Positions 18,325-27,534 of a stretch of 64,000 nt of DNA are shown piece by piece. Each line of letters opens with the position of its first letter. Positions within the stretch are counted from its first letter, which is position 1. Under the pieces are notes generated by a model. That model was not told where the DNA came from. It did no database searches and was given only the letters and a program-made list of their open reading frames with translations. A program made the position numbers and the translations under genes. This DNA comes from an uncultured Tidjanibacter sp. (GTDB lineage: Bacteria; Bacteroidota; Bacteroidia; Bacteroidales; Rikenellaceae): NCBI GenBank assembly GCA_947852905.1, contig CANTVF010000002.1, forward strand, positions 310,001 to 374,000, in the 5' to 3' direction.

Positions 18325-18591
18325 GGTCGATATTAAATTAGATAAATTAGGTGTCAAACAATCACGGTTCCGTATCGTAGGAACTCAAGTAATTCCGATA
18401 AAACGTAGTCAAATACGTCCGACACGCACTTTCGAAATTATCGGATACAATATTAAAAATAATATTCGAATAAAAAAAGCATCTCCGTCCCGTTTTTAAA
18501 CACAAAGTCATAATACCCGATTAAAATAAATAGTACAAAGCCGATTACAAAACAAACTCACCGCAATGCAGCGCATTACACAAAAAAACAA

Positions 18592-18626
18592 TAGTTCCGA
18601 CACGCAATGCATACGTGTCGGAACTA
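18592..18626 (-). terminator. Terminator after the ferritin gene
   Basis: TAGTTCCGACACG (18592-18604) pairs with CGTGTCGGAACTA (18614-18626) around a 9-base loop; a run of A at 18582-18588 gives a U tract on the minus strand. Confidence 0.85.
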
Positions 18627-18725
18627 CTTACAGACAGTACCGGAAAATCCTACAGCTTATCTCTCGAAGAATTAGCATTCGATGCGACAGAAAACCTGTG
18701 TACCGGCATCCTGCGATCCCGAAGC

Positions 18726-19220
18726 CTATTCCACATGCTTGAGGTTATCAACGACTTGCAATACAAGGTAATCCTTGCCGTATTCCTTCGAATTATCCGT
18801 TTCGAGGCGATACTGGTCGAGATGACTTTCCTCATCCACTATTATATCCTGGAACAGTTTATGGGTACCGGAATCCTCCAAATCTCCAGCTTCTTTGGAA
18901 CGAGCGTTATAGTTCTCAACGGTTTCCTCTTCAAGTTTCATAGCATAATCGAGCATTTCCGTAACGTCCGTTACATGTTTCACGCCTTTCGACAAAGTCA
19001 TCTTTACTTCTCCTTCGAGGAACAGAATCCTTTCGGCGAACTCTTCGGCGTGCTTCATCTCCTGAATGGCAGTCTTCTTGAAATACTGCGCGAGCGGTCT
19101 GTACCCCTTGTCTTCGCAGATGAAATGGAAATACATATACTGCAATGCCGCGTTATTCTCTTCAGCCAACGATGCGTTCAACATCTCGATACTACGCTGA
19201 TACTTTTTCTCTGTTGCCAT
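18726..19220 (-). CDS. Bacterioferritin-like diiron protein
   Basis: The 164-residue protein has a four-helix ferritin-like pattern with diiron ligands: Glu in SLAEENNAALQY, ExxH in EMKHAEEF, Glu in the third helix region, and ExxH in VDEESHLDQ. The length suits bacterioferritin or a related ferritin. Such proteins oxidise and store Fe2+ and limit oxidative damage in the cytoplasm. The ATG at 19220 was preferred over a GTG two codons upstream. Whether it binds haem like true Bfr cannot be settled by eye. Confidence 0.87.
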   Translation of the reverse strand: MATEKKYQRSIEMLNASLAEENNAALQYMYFHFICEDKGYRPLAQYFKKTAIQEMKHAEEFAERILFLEGEVKMTLSKGVKHVTDVTEMLDYAMKLEEETVENYNARSKEAGDLEDSGTHKLFQDIIVDEESHLDQYRLETDNSKEYGKDYLVLQVVDNLKHVE

Positions 19221-19335
19221 AATCACAATATTTTAAAGTTAGTTTTATGTTATTTCATAATCCTTATATTAAATAGGTATTGCAAAATCCATACCCAACC
19301 GTACAGCCGGCAAAAAATTATCGCCGTAAAATAAA

Positions 19336-19372
19336 AATGTTTCCGCATCCTTCTACCTGATACGGAAACATT
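19336..19372 (-). terminator. Terminator after the S41-type gene
   Basis: AATGTTTCCG (19336-19345) pairs with CGGAAACATT (19363-19372); the minus-strand continuation is T-rich. Confidence 0.75.
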
Positions 19373-19392
19373 CAAATCATATCGATGCTATA

Positions 19393-20610
19393 TTACAATT
19401 CCCCCTTCACATATTTTATGGCGGCTTCGAGCTGTACATCCACGCCGGCGGCGAATGCGTCTACATCGTAAAACGACTGTATGTCAGGCTCTATCCCCAC
19501 TCCCTCGTGTATTACACCGTTCGCGTCCTTCAGCATGGAAGTGGAAGTGTACACGCTCATTACGTTATTATCGAACGCACCGGCATACGTAAGATTGTAA
19601 TCTCCCGCAAGCGGTCCAGTTCCTCCGAAAGTCCGTTCTCCCACCACGGCTCCGTTCGGCAGAGCAGACACTGCCATAGCTGTCATCTCGGCCATGCTGA
19701 CCGACCACAGATCCGCCAACACCACTATCGGAGCATCCAACTTGCGATGCTGGGCGGCCGGATAAAGCACGCACGGTACCCATTCGTCGTAGTCGAGGCG
19801 ACCCGGACCGTTCTTACTACGCGAATAACCGATAGTCGTTACTTCGTCTATCAACGGGGAAACCACATATTTCATATCGGCGAGATAACCGCCGCCGTTA
19901 CCGCGCACGTCTATGATAACCCCGTTCACACTGGGATCGGATACGACCATATCCAAATAGTTCGCGAACACTTTCTTAACCACCCCTTCGGTATCGAGCG
20001 GAAAAATCTCCGTCATGGAGAAAGAAGTGAAATACAGATATATTATGCCATTGTCTATATTATATGAACTCGCATAGAATTCGTTCTCTCCGTCACCGGC
20101 ATCATAAATTATACTACACTCCTCAAAATCGGAAATCCTGCCGGCCTGCATGTTGGCCTGCTGCGCACTCCTTATCTGGTCCACACTCACCGGCTCGTGA
20201 TAATAATCGCGTTTCAAAACTTCGTTGTAACCGGGCTGGATCAAGGCCACACGGTCATCGGACTCTGCAGGCCGCGGATTGAGTATCTGTATTGCAAGGT
20301 GATGATCCACAAGGTCGGCGGCCAATGCGGAATAATACGTTCTCAACGTACCGGTACGCACCGTCCCCATAGTATCGAGCGCTTCGAACTTGGGCAAATA
20401 CTCGTCATATACGGCGTCCCAATCGGTAGGGTCTATATCCCAGAAAACGTAACTGTTGTTCATTCCGTGCCAGAAAGCCTTGAAAATATCCGCATACGTC
20501 GCAGACATGACATCTTCGTTTGGATTCGGTATCTCCGGAGCGTCCTTGCGGCATGAAACCGCCGAAACGGCAACGAGTGCCGCAAACAATAAAAGTCCGT
20601 ATCTTTTCAT
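19393..20610 (-). CDS. S41-family (C-terminal processing type) lipoprotein peptidase
   Basis: The 405-residue protein has a lipoprotein signal ending AVSC (Cys20). A peptidase S41 core lies at about 185-380: IIDVRGNGGGY (232-242), then SVSMAEMTAM in which Ser305 sits three residues before the conserved Glu and is the likely nucleophile, then GERTFGGTGP and GIEPD. No PDZ domain is evident. The usual catalytic lysine after the TFG motif is not obvious, so activity is uncertain. It follows the beta-barrel gene by 13 bases and is probably its operon partner. Confidence 0.82.
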   Translation of the reverse strand: MKRYGLLLFAALVAVSAVSCRKDAPEIPNPNEDVMSATYADIFKAFWHGMNNSYVFWDIDPTDWDAVYDEYLPKFEALDTMGTVRTGTLRTYYSALAADLVDHHLAIQILNPRPAESDDRVALIQPGYNEVLKRDYYHEPVSVDQIRSAQQANMQAGRISDFEECSIIYDAGDGENEFYASSYNIDNGIIYLYFTSFSMTEIFPLDTEGVVKKVFANYLDMVVSDPSVNGVIIDVRGNGGGYLADMKYVVSPLIDEVTTIGYSRSKNGPGRLDYDEWVPCVLYPAAQHRKLDAPIVVLADLWSVSMAEMTAMAVSALPNGAVVGERTFGGTGPLAGDYNLTYAGAFDNNVMSVYTSTSMLKDANGVIHEGVGIEPDIQSFYDVDAFAAGVDVQLEAAIKYVKGEL

Positions 20611-20623
20611 GATTCAATACTTT

Positions 20624-21355
20624 TTACTTGTTAGATCCGAGCAGGAACATGCATCCTATCTGAAAGGCCATCGTCGTATTGTAACGCGGCGTATGGAAAT
20701 ACATATAGTCCTTCTGCATGTCGGTAAGGGAATAGTATATGCGCCACTCGGCTTCGAGCACTACACGTGCAGACGCCCTGTACGACAACCCTATACCGCC
20801 GATGAGTCCCGCCTCGAAACGGTTGTCTCGACGCGGATCCAATGCGACATTGGCATCCCGGTAAAATACTATCGGCAGACCTTCCGGATCGAAATACCTC
20901 AACGATGTCCCCTGTACATTGCTCGACAGCCAGCAGCCTACGTATCCACCCAGATTCAGGAATCCGCGCAGGCGTCTTCCGCCGAACGAAAAGTCAGCCA
21001 TTACGGGCAACTGCAGGTAACGGTTGCTCACCTTGCCGTACAAGGCAGAATATTCGCCGGTCCGCTCGACTTCGTACCCTTTTTCCATGTAAGACAGTTC
21101 GGCACGCAGACCGAACCAGTCGCAAAAGTCGTACTGACCGGGCACGGAAGCCGCAAATCCGCCGTGACTCAAATAGTTGCGGCCGTAAGCATACCCCTCG
21201 TCTATTGAGAGAGTGTTGTGTGCGTATCCCATAGATGCACCCACGCGCCATTGGGCGGATACAGGCACCGCCGTCAACGATACAGCTGCAACGAGCAAAG
21301 CCCTCCACAAGAATCCACACCTAACGGCATACACAATACTGTAAAAATATTTCAT
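20624..21355 (-). CDS. PorT-like outer-membrane beta-barrel protein
   Basis: The 243-residue protein has a long signal peptide (ending near VPVSAQ), then alternating strands such as WRVGASMGYAHN, FGLRAELSYMEKGYE, YLQLPVMADFSF and AGLIGGIGLSYR, and ends in FQIGCMFLLGSNK. This is the pattern of the PorT-like barrel family common in Bacteroidetes, with about eight strands. The ATG at 21355 gives the best signal peptide. It precedes the S41-type lipoprotein gene, so the two may act together at the outer membrane; the role is not known. Confidence 0.8.
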   Translation of the reverse strand: MKYFYSIVYAVRCGFLWRALLVAAVSLTAVPVSAQWRVGASMGYAHNTLSIDEGYAYGRNYLSHGGFAASVPGQYDFCDWFGLRAELSYMEKGYEVERTGEYSALYGKVSNRYLQLPVMADFSFGGRRLRGFLNLGGYVGCWLSSNVQGTSLRYFDPEGLPIVFYRDANVALDPRRDNRFEAGLIGGIGLSYRASARVVLEAEWRIYYSLTDMQKDYMYFHTPRYNTTMAFQIGCMFLLGSNK

Positions 21356-21466
21356 ACAAGACAATTTAAACAATCCAATCCTTTCTCAACATGTACGCTC
21401 CGCACCGATACCGAACTTCCCTACGACAGAAATTTTCATCCGCCAGTGCAGAAGCAACTCTCCGAA

Positions 21467-22201
21467 TTATTCCCGAGAGAACCTTAAAGCCATACGGCAT
21501 GCGGGAGTTCCGTCCGCAGCGAGTATCTCGAAACACCTCGTTCCCTCCGCCTCCGCCGATGCTATCGACAGCGCGTCCCCATAGCGCGTCTCATGCATAA
21601 AATTGATATCCAAACGCTCCATGCGTCCTTTGACGACCACCTCCAAAGGCAACGTATCGACAACCCATTCCACGTACTTGACACTGTTCGTATGGCAGTT
21701 GAAATCGAGGTCGCTGTACGCCACCTTACGGACGGACACGTTTTGAGGCTCCCTGACGGCCGCCAGTCTGCGCGGCATCTCCACAGGCACGGGAAATGGC
21801 TGCGTCATAGAATCGTAGGCAGGCAACGTATGCAGATCGAGCATACGTCTTGCCGAAAGATCTATCATAGCCCAGTTGGTTACCGCGGCAGCCACCACAC
21901 CGCCGTCGCGGTCCAACACCTCGAAGTTACGTGTGGTCATGGCACGCGACACGTCGCTCACCCACGTGGTAATCGAAATATCTTCATACTCCTCCGGCAT
22001 ACGGTAAGTCTCCAGCCCCATGCGCGTCAACACCCACGAAGCATTGTGCATATTCAGGTCACGGACCCCGAAGCCGTTACGGTCCGCATCTTCTCCTGCA
22101 GTATGAAGTATGTAATCCACGAGGGACATAACAGTAGCCCGACGGGTAAAATCCACATCCCGCGGCTCTATCCTGTAATCGTATCGTCTTTTCGCTTCCA
22201 T
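21467..22201 (-). CDS. Acyl-ACP thioesterase
   Basis: The 244-residue protein has the double hot-dog layout of FatA/FatB-type thioesterases: RRATVMSLVDYILHTAGEDA in the first half and the catalytic region SDLDFNCHTNSVKYVEW (Asp, Asn, His) in the second. It hydrolyses acyl-ACP to set free-fatty-acid chain length. Translation from the ATG at 22201 (MEAKRRYDYRIEPRDVD) matches the usual start; upstream in-frame residues are unlike the family. CAAATATA at 22264-22271 (TATATTTG on the minus strand) may be its -7 box, although no good -33 box lies at the usual distance. Confidence 0.88.
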   Translation of the reverse strand: MEAKRRYDYRIEPRDVDFTRRATVMSLVDYILHTAGEDADRNGFGVRDLNMHNASWVLTRMGLETYRMPEEYEDISITTWVSDVSRAMTTRNFEVLDRDGGVVAAAVTNWAMIDLSARRMLDLHTLPAYDSMTQPFPVPVEMPRRLAAVREPQNVSVRKVAYSDLDFNCHTNSVKYVEWVVDTLPLEVVVKGRMERLDINFMHETRYGDALSIASAEAEGTRCFEILAADGTPACRMALRFSRE

Positions 22202-22301
22202 ATAAACACAATTCCCGACGCCGGCTACCACTTCTGTCGCCTTCCACCCGGAAACAGATAGTACAAATATACCAAAAATTACCACATCCCCTTCACAAAA
22301 A
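22202..22301 (-). promoter_or_regulatory. Candidate promoter region of the thioesterase gene
   Basis: TATATTTG (22271-22264, minus strand) fits the -7 consensus. A TTTG at 22299-22296 is 24 bases away, slightly too far. The box lies downstream of the terminator at 22302-22329, which fits an independent transcription unit. Confidence 0.45.
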
Positions 22302-22329
22302 CCGTGGGTGTGCTCACGCATACCCACGG
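22302..22329 (-). terminator. Terminator after the cassette 1 triple-BACON gene
   Basis: CCGTGGGTGTGC (22302-22313) pairs with GCATACCCACGG (22318-22329) with one G-T pair; five A residues at 22297-22301 form the U tract on the minus strand. It lies about 230 bases past the stop at 22557. The stretch between holds no gene. Confidence 0.82.
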
Positions 22330-22556
22330 CTACCAATCAAACCTTACCTAACCTTTAACCATTGAAAAGGATTTTTACAAAAAATTAAATTTTATGTCAT
22401 AAGTACCGGAATATTCCGCAGACACAAGCCGCAACCCGATTATTTACGGATACGCCGCCAGCGCCATATAGTAACGAATGATACAAATACTCATCTTCCG
22501 AAGCTATGCAACTCCGCATAGCGCTCCGAAATATTCCGGCAAACACTTCTGTCATA

Positions 22557-24119
22557 CTACTGTCCGAATCCGGGGTCTACAATCTCCCCACCCCCTTCAT
22601 CGCCGCCGGGGAACGGATTCGGATACGGATCGCCATTCCCTATTACATCGAGCGTTCCGGTATACTCGCCGGCAAGTTTGAAGCCGAGATCGTCCTCGAA
22701 CTCCATTTTAACGGTGTAAGTATCGCTGTCACGGGCAACGGTCATGCTGCCGGCCACTATCGGCGCTTTCTCCACGACAGTTCCGTTCTCCATACGGTAA
22801 TACCACGATCCGGTCGTAGTATTCACATCCCACGACGAAACGCCGCCGCGCGACACCGTATTGACTGGCTCCAATCCGTATTCTTCTTCCGCAACAGGGT
22901 ATTGGAAATCGGGAATGTAATATATTTTCTCATCGTTGAATTCCACTTTCGAGGTATTCAGTGTCAACATTATATACTCGCCCGTACCGGAGAACGGCGG
23001 CCACATGATAGTGGAATGTTCGATGCCGTCACCCCAGAAACGGCAGTCGAAACGCGAAATGGTCTCTGCCGGCTCCCAGTCGTTACTCGGATTGAACATT
23101 ATATAGTGATTTTTCAGTACCGGAGTAAGATCCACATCGGCCGTAAGTTCGCTCAGATGGTCTACGGCGGCGTCCTGCACGATCCTGACGCGAACAGGCT
23201 CCACGCCCTCGGCCGTAGCAGTTATCACCACGTAACCCGTACGTTCCACCATATCCGGATTGGATGTGGCCTCCACAAACAGACTCGGATAATCGGGCAT
23301 GGAACTTATTATGGAAAACCACTCCACGCTCTCGCCGGTCTCGCCTTCGGCCACAGCCTCCCAATCGGTATTCTCGGCGGTCACCAAAATGGAACTGCTA
23401 TTTGCAGTGTTGCCCCTGTAATCGAATCTGATCTCCTCGACATCCACCGACAACGACGGCGGGACGATCTTGCCGTCCTGAATGACTATCACACTGCGAG
23501 GCTCGGCCGATTCCTCGCTCGGCGTAACGGTCACGACTCCCTCGCGTTTATTGGTATCGGGATTATCCGACACGCTGACACTGAAACCGTCCTCGACAGT
23601 CTCAACCGTAATCCACGACGCAGCCGTACCTTCAGGCTGAGCCTCCCACGTCAGGCCTTCTCCTTCTACGGTAACCTTCACTGTCTTAGGTTCAGCCCCC
23701 TCGCCGGCAAATTCCAACTTGGATTCGGACAATGCAATGCTGAACGTTTCGGGAGTTTCGTTACCTTGCTGGGTAACGGTTATCTCCTTGTTCTTCAACA
23801 GGCCGCTGTCGGCCGGTACGGTAACAACGACGGCACCGACACGGCTCTCACCTTTAGGATTATCGGCAACGGAAACAGTAATACCGGAATCCCCGGTCTT
23901 GACGGCTTTCAACCATTCGGACGATGCGGCGGAAACCTCTATGTCCCACACGACACCTACGGCCTTGACTGTAACTTCCTGCGACGGGGCACCCTCCGCA
24001 GCGAATGTCAACGACAACGGTTCGACGCTCAACGACTGTCCACCCTCCGGTTCATTATCATTACACGACACAAGCGTCGCGGCGAGCGCTGCGAGCGCAA
24101 CTATATACAGCTTTTTCAT
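22557..24119 (-). CDS. Triple BACON-like lipoprotein (cassette 1, second gene)
   Basis: The 520-residue protein has a lipoprotein signal ending LVSC (Cys19). Three BACON-like immunoglobulin-fold domains lie at about 30-115, 125-215 and 225-315, each ending in an ITVTQQG-, VIVIQDG- or VRIVQDA-type strand. A C-terminal domain of about 170 residues (DHLSELTADVDL, FSGTGEYIMLTLN, GSWYYRMENG) is shared with the gene at 29333 but matches no family I recognise. The end is rich in Gly and Pro. It follows the poly-G lipoprotein by about 42 bases and is probably co-transcribed with it, so any phase switch may affect both. Surface glycan binding is inferred. Confidence 0.82.
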   Translation of the reverse strand: MKKLYIVALAALAATLVSCNDNEPEGGQSLSVEPLSLTFAAEGAPSQEVTVKAVGVVWDIEVSAASSEWLKAVKTGDSGITVSVADNPKGESRVGAVVVTVPADSGLLKNKEITVTQQGNETPETFSIALSESKLEFAGEGAEPKTVKVTVEGEGLTWEAQPEGTAASWITVETVEDGFSVSVSDNPDTNKREGVVTVTPSEESAEPRSVIVIQDGKIVPPSLSVDVEEIRFDYRGNTANSSSILVTAENTDWEAVAEGETGESVEWFSIISSMPDYPSLFVEATSNPDMVERTGYVVITATAEGVEPVRVRIVQDAAVDHLSELTADVDLTPVLKNHYIMFNPSNDWEPAETISRFDCRFWGDGIEHSTIMWPPFSGTGEYIMLTLNTSKVEFNDEKIYYIPDFQYPVAEEEYGLEPVNTVSRGGVSSWDVNTTTGSWYYRMENGTVVEKAPIVAGSMTVARDSDTYTVKMEFEDDLGFKLAGEYTGTLDVIGNGDPYPNPFPGGDEGGGEIVDPGFGQ

Positions 24120-24161
24120 ATATGCAAAAAATTTAAAGTGAACTTATACGGTAATCGAGAA

Positions 24162-25623
24162 TTAATCAAGCGGAGGGGCTATGTACCACGAGCAAAACGA
24201 TACACCCATACCCGTAGACATCGCATACGAACCTATCATCGATCGCTTGTCAGGAGCCAGATACTGGATATATCCTGCCGGAGTCAAGATGCCGTAGTTT
24301 TCGAGTATCCATTCCGACGTACTGCCGAGCGGAGTATCCGTATTGAGATCATGGACTACGCCGTCGGTAACACCAAGGGTCCCCAAACCTATGAAAGCTA
24401 TGCCGTCGTCGGTCACATGTACGCCTGTTGCCACACCGTAATCGTCCACTATGGTGGTCTTTTCTGTTTCGGTATTGTAGAACGCCGGATACGTATCGGC
24501 GAGTACTCCCGTCTGATCCGCATTGACATACTCCTTGCGGTATTTGCCGGCGATCCATGTTCCAGAAGGACTGATGTTGGTGAGTTCCGCGAACGCGATC
24601 ATCCCGCTCGCTATGGTCGTGACATACGTTTCGCCGTTCGCATCGGTAATAGTGACATCCTCGTAGGTATGTATATCCTTACCCACATATTCCGGCTTGG
24701 CATTTATATCCGTCCAGTAGACCATGCCGACATCCTTGCTCTCCCACGTCGTACCGTATATTACAGAGCCGTCGGCCGATACGCCACGAGCCATGATGCC
24801 GATAGAAAATTCCTGCCCGCGATACGCTTTGTCCGGAAATTGCAGTTCGCGGGGCTGTCCGTCTATCCACACCAACGGGTGATACATGCCGTCCTCATGC
24901 GTAGCGAAACCCACCCAGTAATTGCCTTCCGACGAGGTACCCTGCACTTCCGGTTTGGATCTAAAGCCGGGTAATCCCTCGACCTCGAAATAGTCTCCGT
25001 CCCTACCGAAGGCATATTGCACGCCATGCTGTCCGTCGGTTATGAATACATAGCCCGCATCGGAAACCACCATGGTCTGATAGAGTGCCATCATGGATTG
25101 AGGCACATCCATACATACGGTCTCTTCGCCGGTATAAAGGTCTATGATAGTGGGATGGAAAATATAGGAATCGTCCTCCACGACAAGCGTCTCTGTAAAA
25201 CCGCCTACAAAGCGGCCGTTAGGAGACATAGCCGCACCCATGACATAATTGGGCAGCTTGCGGTATCTCGGCATACTCTCATTGAAGCCGAGTTGGGTGA
25301 CGGTTATCTGCTGGGAAGCGTCGCCGGCCGTGACAGAAATGGTGGCCGTCCTTTCGGACTCCGACTCGTTGTCGGCGGCGGTAATGGTGAGAATGGTGCC
25401 GTCTTCGTTACGAACGGCCTCGAGCCACGAAGCGTCCGTAACAGCCTTCCATGACGACGGCGAGGCTTTGACCTGAATCTCCAGAGGCTGATTGTCGTTG
25501 CTGTAGAAAGAGCATACGGCCTGATCCAGCCTTACGTAATGATAATCTTCCTTTACGGTGTCGCTACACGACAACATGCAAATTGCGGCAAGTAAGCACC
25601 CCCCCCCGCATCATTTTTAACAT
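24162..25623 (-). CDS. BACON/HAF lipoprotein with out-of-frame G9 tract (cassette 1, first gene)
   Basis: The main frame (from 25610 down to 24162) codes the BACON domain (YHYVRLDQAVCSF) and HAF-like repeats (AAMSPNGRFVGG, GVSADGSVIYGTTW, NISPSGTWIAGKY) as in the other four paralogues. It has no good start: the only ATG (25577, MLSCSDTV) would omit the signal peptide. The natural start ATG at 25623 (MLKMMR) is joined to this frame only if the G run at 25599-25607 has 8 or 11 bases instead of 9; the protein would then begin MLKMMRGGCLLAAICMLSC, a complete lipoprotein signal. With nine G residues the gene is off by one base. This is either a phase-off state or a homopolymer error. Confidence 0.75.
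25599..25607 (-). repeat. G9 homopolymer in signal-peptide codons (candidate phase switch 1)
   Basis: Nine consecutive C on the plus strand, so nine G in the sense strand, between the ATG codons at 25623/25614/25611 and the lipobox. Eight G gives an open frame through the lipobox; nine sends the ATG frame to an early TAG within about 15 codons. Confidence 0.85.
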
Positions 25624-25696
25624 TAAGTTAGTTTTCATAAACAATAATTTAGGTTAATCAAAGTATGTAAAGCGCGCATTCACATAGCTTCTTTTG

Positions 25697-25727
25697 CAAA
25701 TATAATAAATACCCATTAATTTCCAAA
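25697..25727 (-). promoter_or_regulatory. Promoter of cassette 1
   Basis: Minus strand: TTTG (25727-25724), 19-base spacer, TATATTTG (25704-25697). The surrounding bases resemble the cassette 2 promoter at 32357-32387. Confidence 0.75.
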
Positions 25728-26083
25728 TAAAGCACCATGATTTTTTGTTCCACACAAACAAAAAATCACCACTCTCGACAAAACAGACAATACCACAGAC
25801 GTATTAACAACAGCCATATTATATATGACTATCATGCAGACTACAACTTCCCAGCAGATTTAAAACAGACGCATTCGATGCATATTAATGCATAAACAAT
25901 AAATTACATGCATACGCGGACATTAAAATCAAAATGCGACATGTCGACAACGCACAGACCGCCTCCATCAAAAGAAGCGGTCTGCACACATCATTGCCCC
26001 ACCCATACTACGGCCACAACAATATCGGCATACCTGTCCGAATGCCATTATCAACACGCAATCTTACGTTTAGGGCACAACCC
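25728..26083. other. Intergenic region between cassette 1 and MscS
   Basis: AT-rich, no gene seen. The only structure is CAGACCGC (25955-25962) pairing with GCGGTCTG (25977-25984), which may terminate the MscS transcript on the minus strand, but its U tract is weak. Confidence 0.4.
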
Positions 26084-27307
26084 TCATGCCGATGCCGCAT
26101 CAGAAGCGGCGATATTGCCCGAATACTGGAAAGCCCTCAATCCGAACAACGGCAACACGGCATATATATGGTCGAAAATATCGGCCTGAACGCGTTCGTA
26201 GTCCACCCACTGCTGACGAGCCGAAAAGCAGTAAACCTCCAGAGGGAGACCGGTCGGTCCCGGCTGCAACTGGCGCACCATATGCGTCAGTCCCTTGTGG
26301 ATGTCGGGGTTTTCTGCTATCCACAGTCCGAGATACTCCCTGAACGTCCCCACATTCGTCAGACGTCTTTCGTCCAAGCCGCTCTCGCGATTGGCGTTGT
26401 ATGTATTGAGTTCGGCTATCTTGCGTTCCATGTAGCTGCGCAATATCTGCGACTCCTTCAACTGGTCGAGTTCCTCGGAAGATAGATAATGTATCGAGGA
26501 GACGTCTATATTGACCGAACGCTTTATGCGCCGACCGCCCGACTCCTCCATACCGCGCCAGTTGGTAAACGACTCCGAAACGAGTTTATGGGTAGGAATA
26601 GTCGTGATCGTCTTGTCCCAGTTCTGCACCTTGACAGTCGTCAGTGCTATCTCGGTAACTTCGCCGTCCACACCGCGGTTAGGCATCACTATCCAGTCAC
26701 CCAAACGTATCATATTATTGGAACTGAGCTGTATGCCCGCCACGAATCCGAGTATAGTATCCTGAAACACCAACATCAGCACGGCTGCGAACGCCGTCAA
26801 GCCGCCGAGCAGTACGGTGATCTTCTCCTTGGTGAAAATGCTTATTATGACAAGCGCTACCGCACACCAGATAATTACCATTACCACCTGAGTGATGATC
26901 TTCACAGGCTTGTCCTTGATGCTGGCCACATTTTCGTACACCCGGTTGACACCGCCCATCAGAGCGGATGCCAACAGCCCGGACCCGACAACTATCCAAA
27001 TGTCGAGTATCCTATTGATGACATACATGTACTCCCAGCCTATGGACGACAGTCCCGTCCGCAGCACTATAGGCAATATCAGCAGAGCCAGACGATTGAA
27101 GAAACGGCGGTCCAGCAGCCACTGCCCCCAGTTACTGCGGGTGGCACCGGCTATCCTATCCACCAGCTTGGGAAGGAACTTCTTGGCCACCATATAGGCC
27201 AGCCAACCTATGGCCCCCACTACTAACATGGTGAACAACACGTTGAAAACCTCTATCCACGTCGTATTCTCAAGCCCCGACCGTTCGAGCAGTCCCGTAA
27301 TCTTCAT
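26084..27307 (-). CDS. MscS-family mechanosensitive channel
   Basis: The 407-residue protein has several N-terminal membrane helices (from about residue 17 to 180), then the MscS pore-lining and beta-domain region: GGLTAFAAVLMLVFQDTILGFVAGIQL, MIRLGDWIVMPNRGVDGEVTEIALTTVKVQNWD, and TIPTHKLVSESFTNW. It is longer than E. coli MscS (286 residues) and resembles the YbdG-type subfamily. It should open under membrane tension to release solutes on osmotic downshock. A perfect promoter lies upstream. It sits between the two lipoprotein cassettes. Confidence 0.9.
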   Translation of the reverse strand: MKITGLLERSGLENTTWIEVFNVLFTMLVVGAIGWLAYMVAKKFLPKLVDRIAGATRSNWGQWLLDRRFFNRLALLILPIVLRTGLSSIGWEYMYVINRILDIWIVVGSGLLASALMGGVNRVYENVASIKDKPVKIITQVVMVIIWCAVALVIISIFTKEKITVLLGGLTAFAAVLMLVFQDTILGFVAGIQLSSNNMIRLGDWIVMPNRGVDGEVTEIALTTVKVQNWDKTITTIPTHKLVSESFTNWRGMEESGGRRIKRSVNIDVSSIHYLSSEELDQLKESQILRSYMERKIAELNTYNANRESGLDERRLTNVGTFREYLGLWIAENPDIHKGLTHMVRQLQPGPTGLPLEVYCFSARQQWVDYERVQADIFDHIYAVLPLFGLRAFQYSGNIAASDAASA

Positions 27308-27368
27308 ATCCGAACCAATTTTACACCATATTCATTCTGTTTGCACACCCACTACAGAACACGATTTA

Positions 27369-27400
27369 CAAATTTAAAAAAAATAACCCGGCAGCACAAA
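27369..27400 (-). promoter_or_regulatory. Promoter of the MscS gene
   Basis: Minus strand: TTTG (27400-27397), 20-base spacer, TAAATTTG (27376-27369), with the start codon 62 bases further on. Confidence 0.8.
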
Positions 27401-27429
27401 ACACAATACTTTGCAAAACCCGACAAAAA

Positions 27430-27455
27430 GCTCCCGACCGCAAGCGACCGGGAGC
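27430..27455 (-). terminator. Terminator after the fimbrillin-like gene
   Basis: GCTCCCG (27430-27436) pairs with CGGGAGC (27449-27455), with further pairing inside the loop; five A residues at 27425-27429 give the U tract on the minus strand. Confidence 0.75.
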
Positions 27456-27534
27456 CCACCAATTAACCTAATTACCTATCCATGAAAAGATATGTATGCT
27501 TTGTATCTCCCCTCTGTAACAGAGGCAATTCATG

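Noticed and set aside
22506..24974. 822-codon plus-strand open frame across the BACON genes
   Set aside because: It is antisense to two lipoprotein genes with clear domains and signal peptides; its sequence has no domain pattern.
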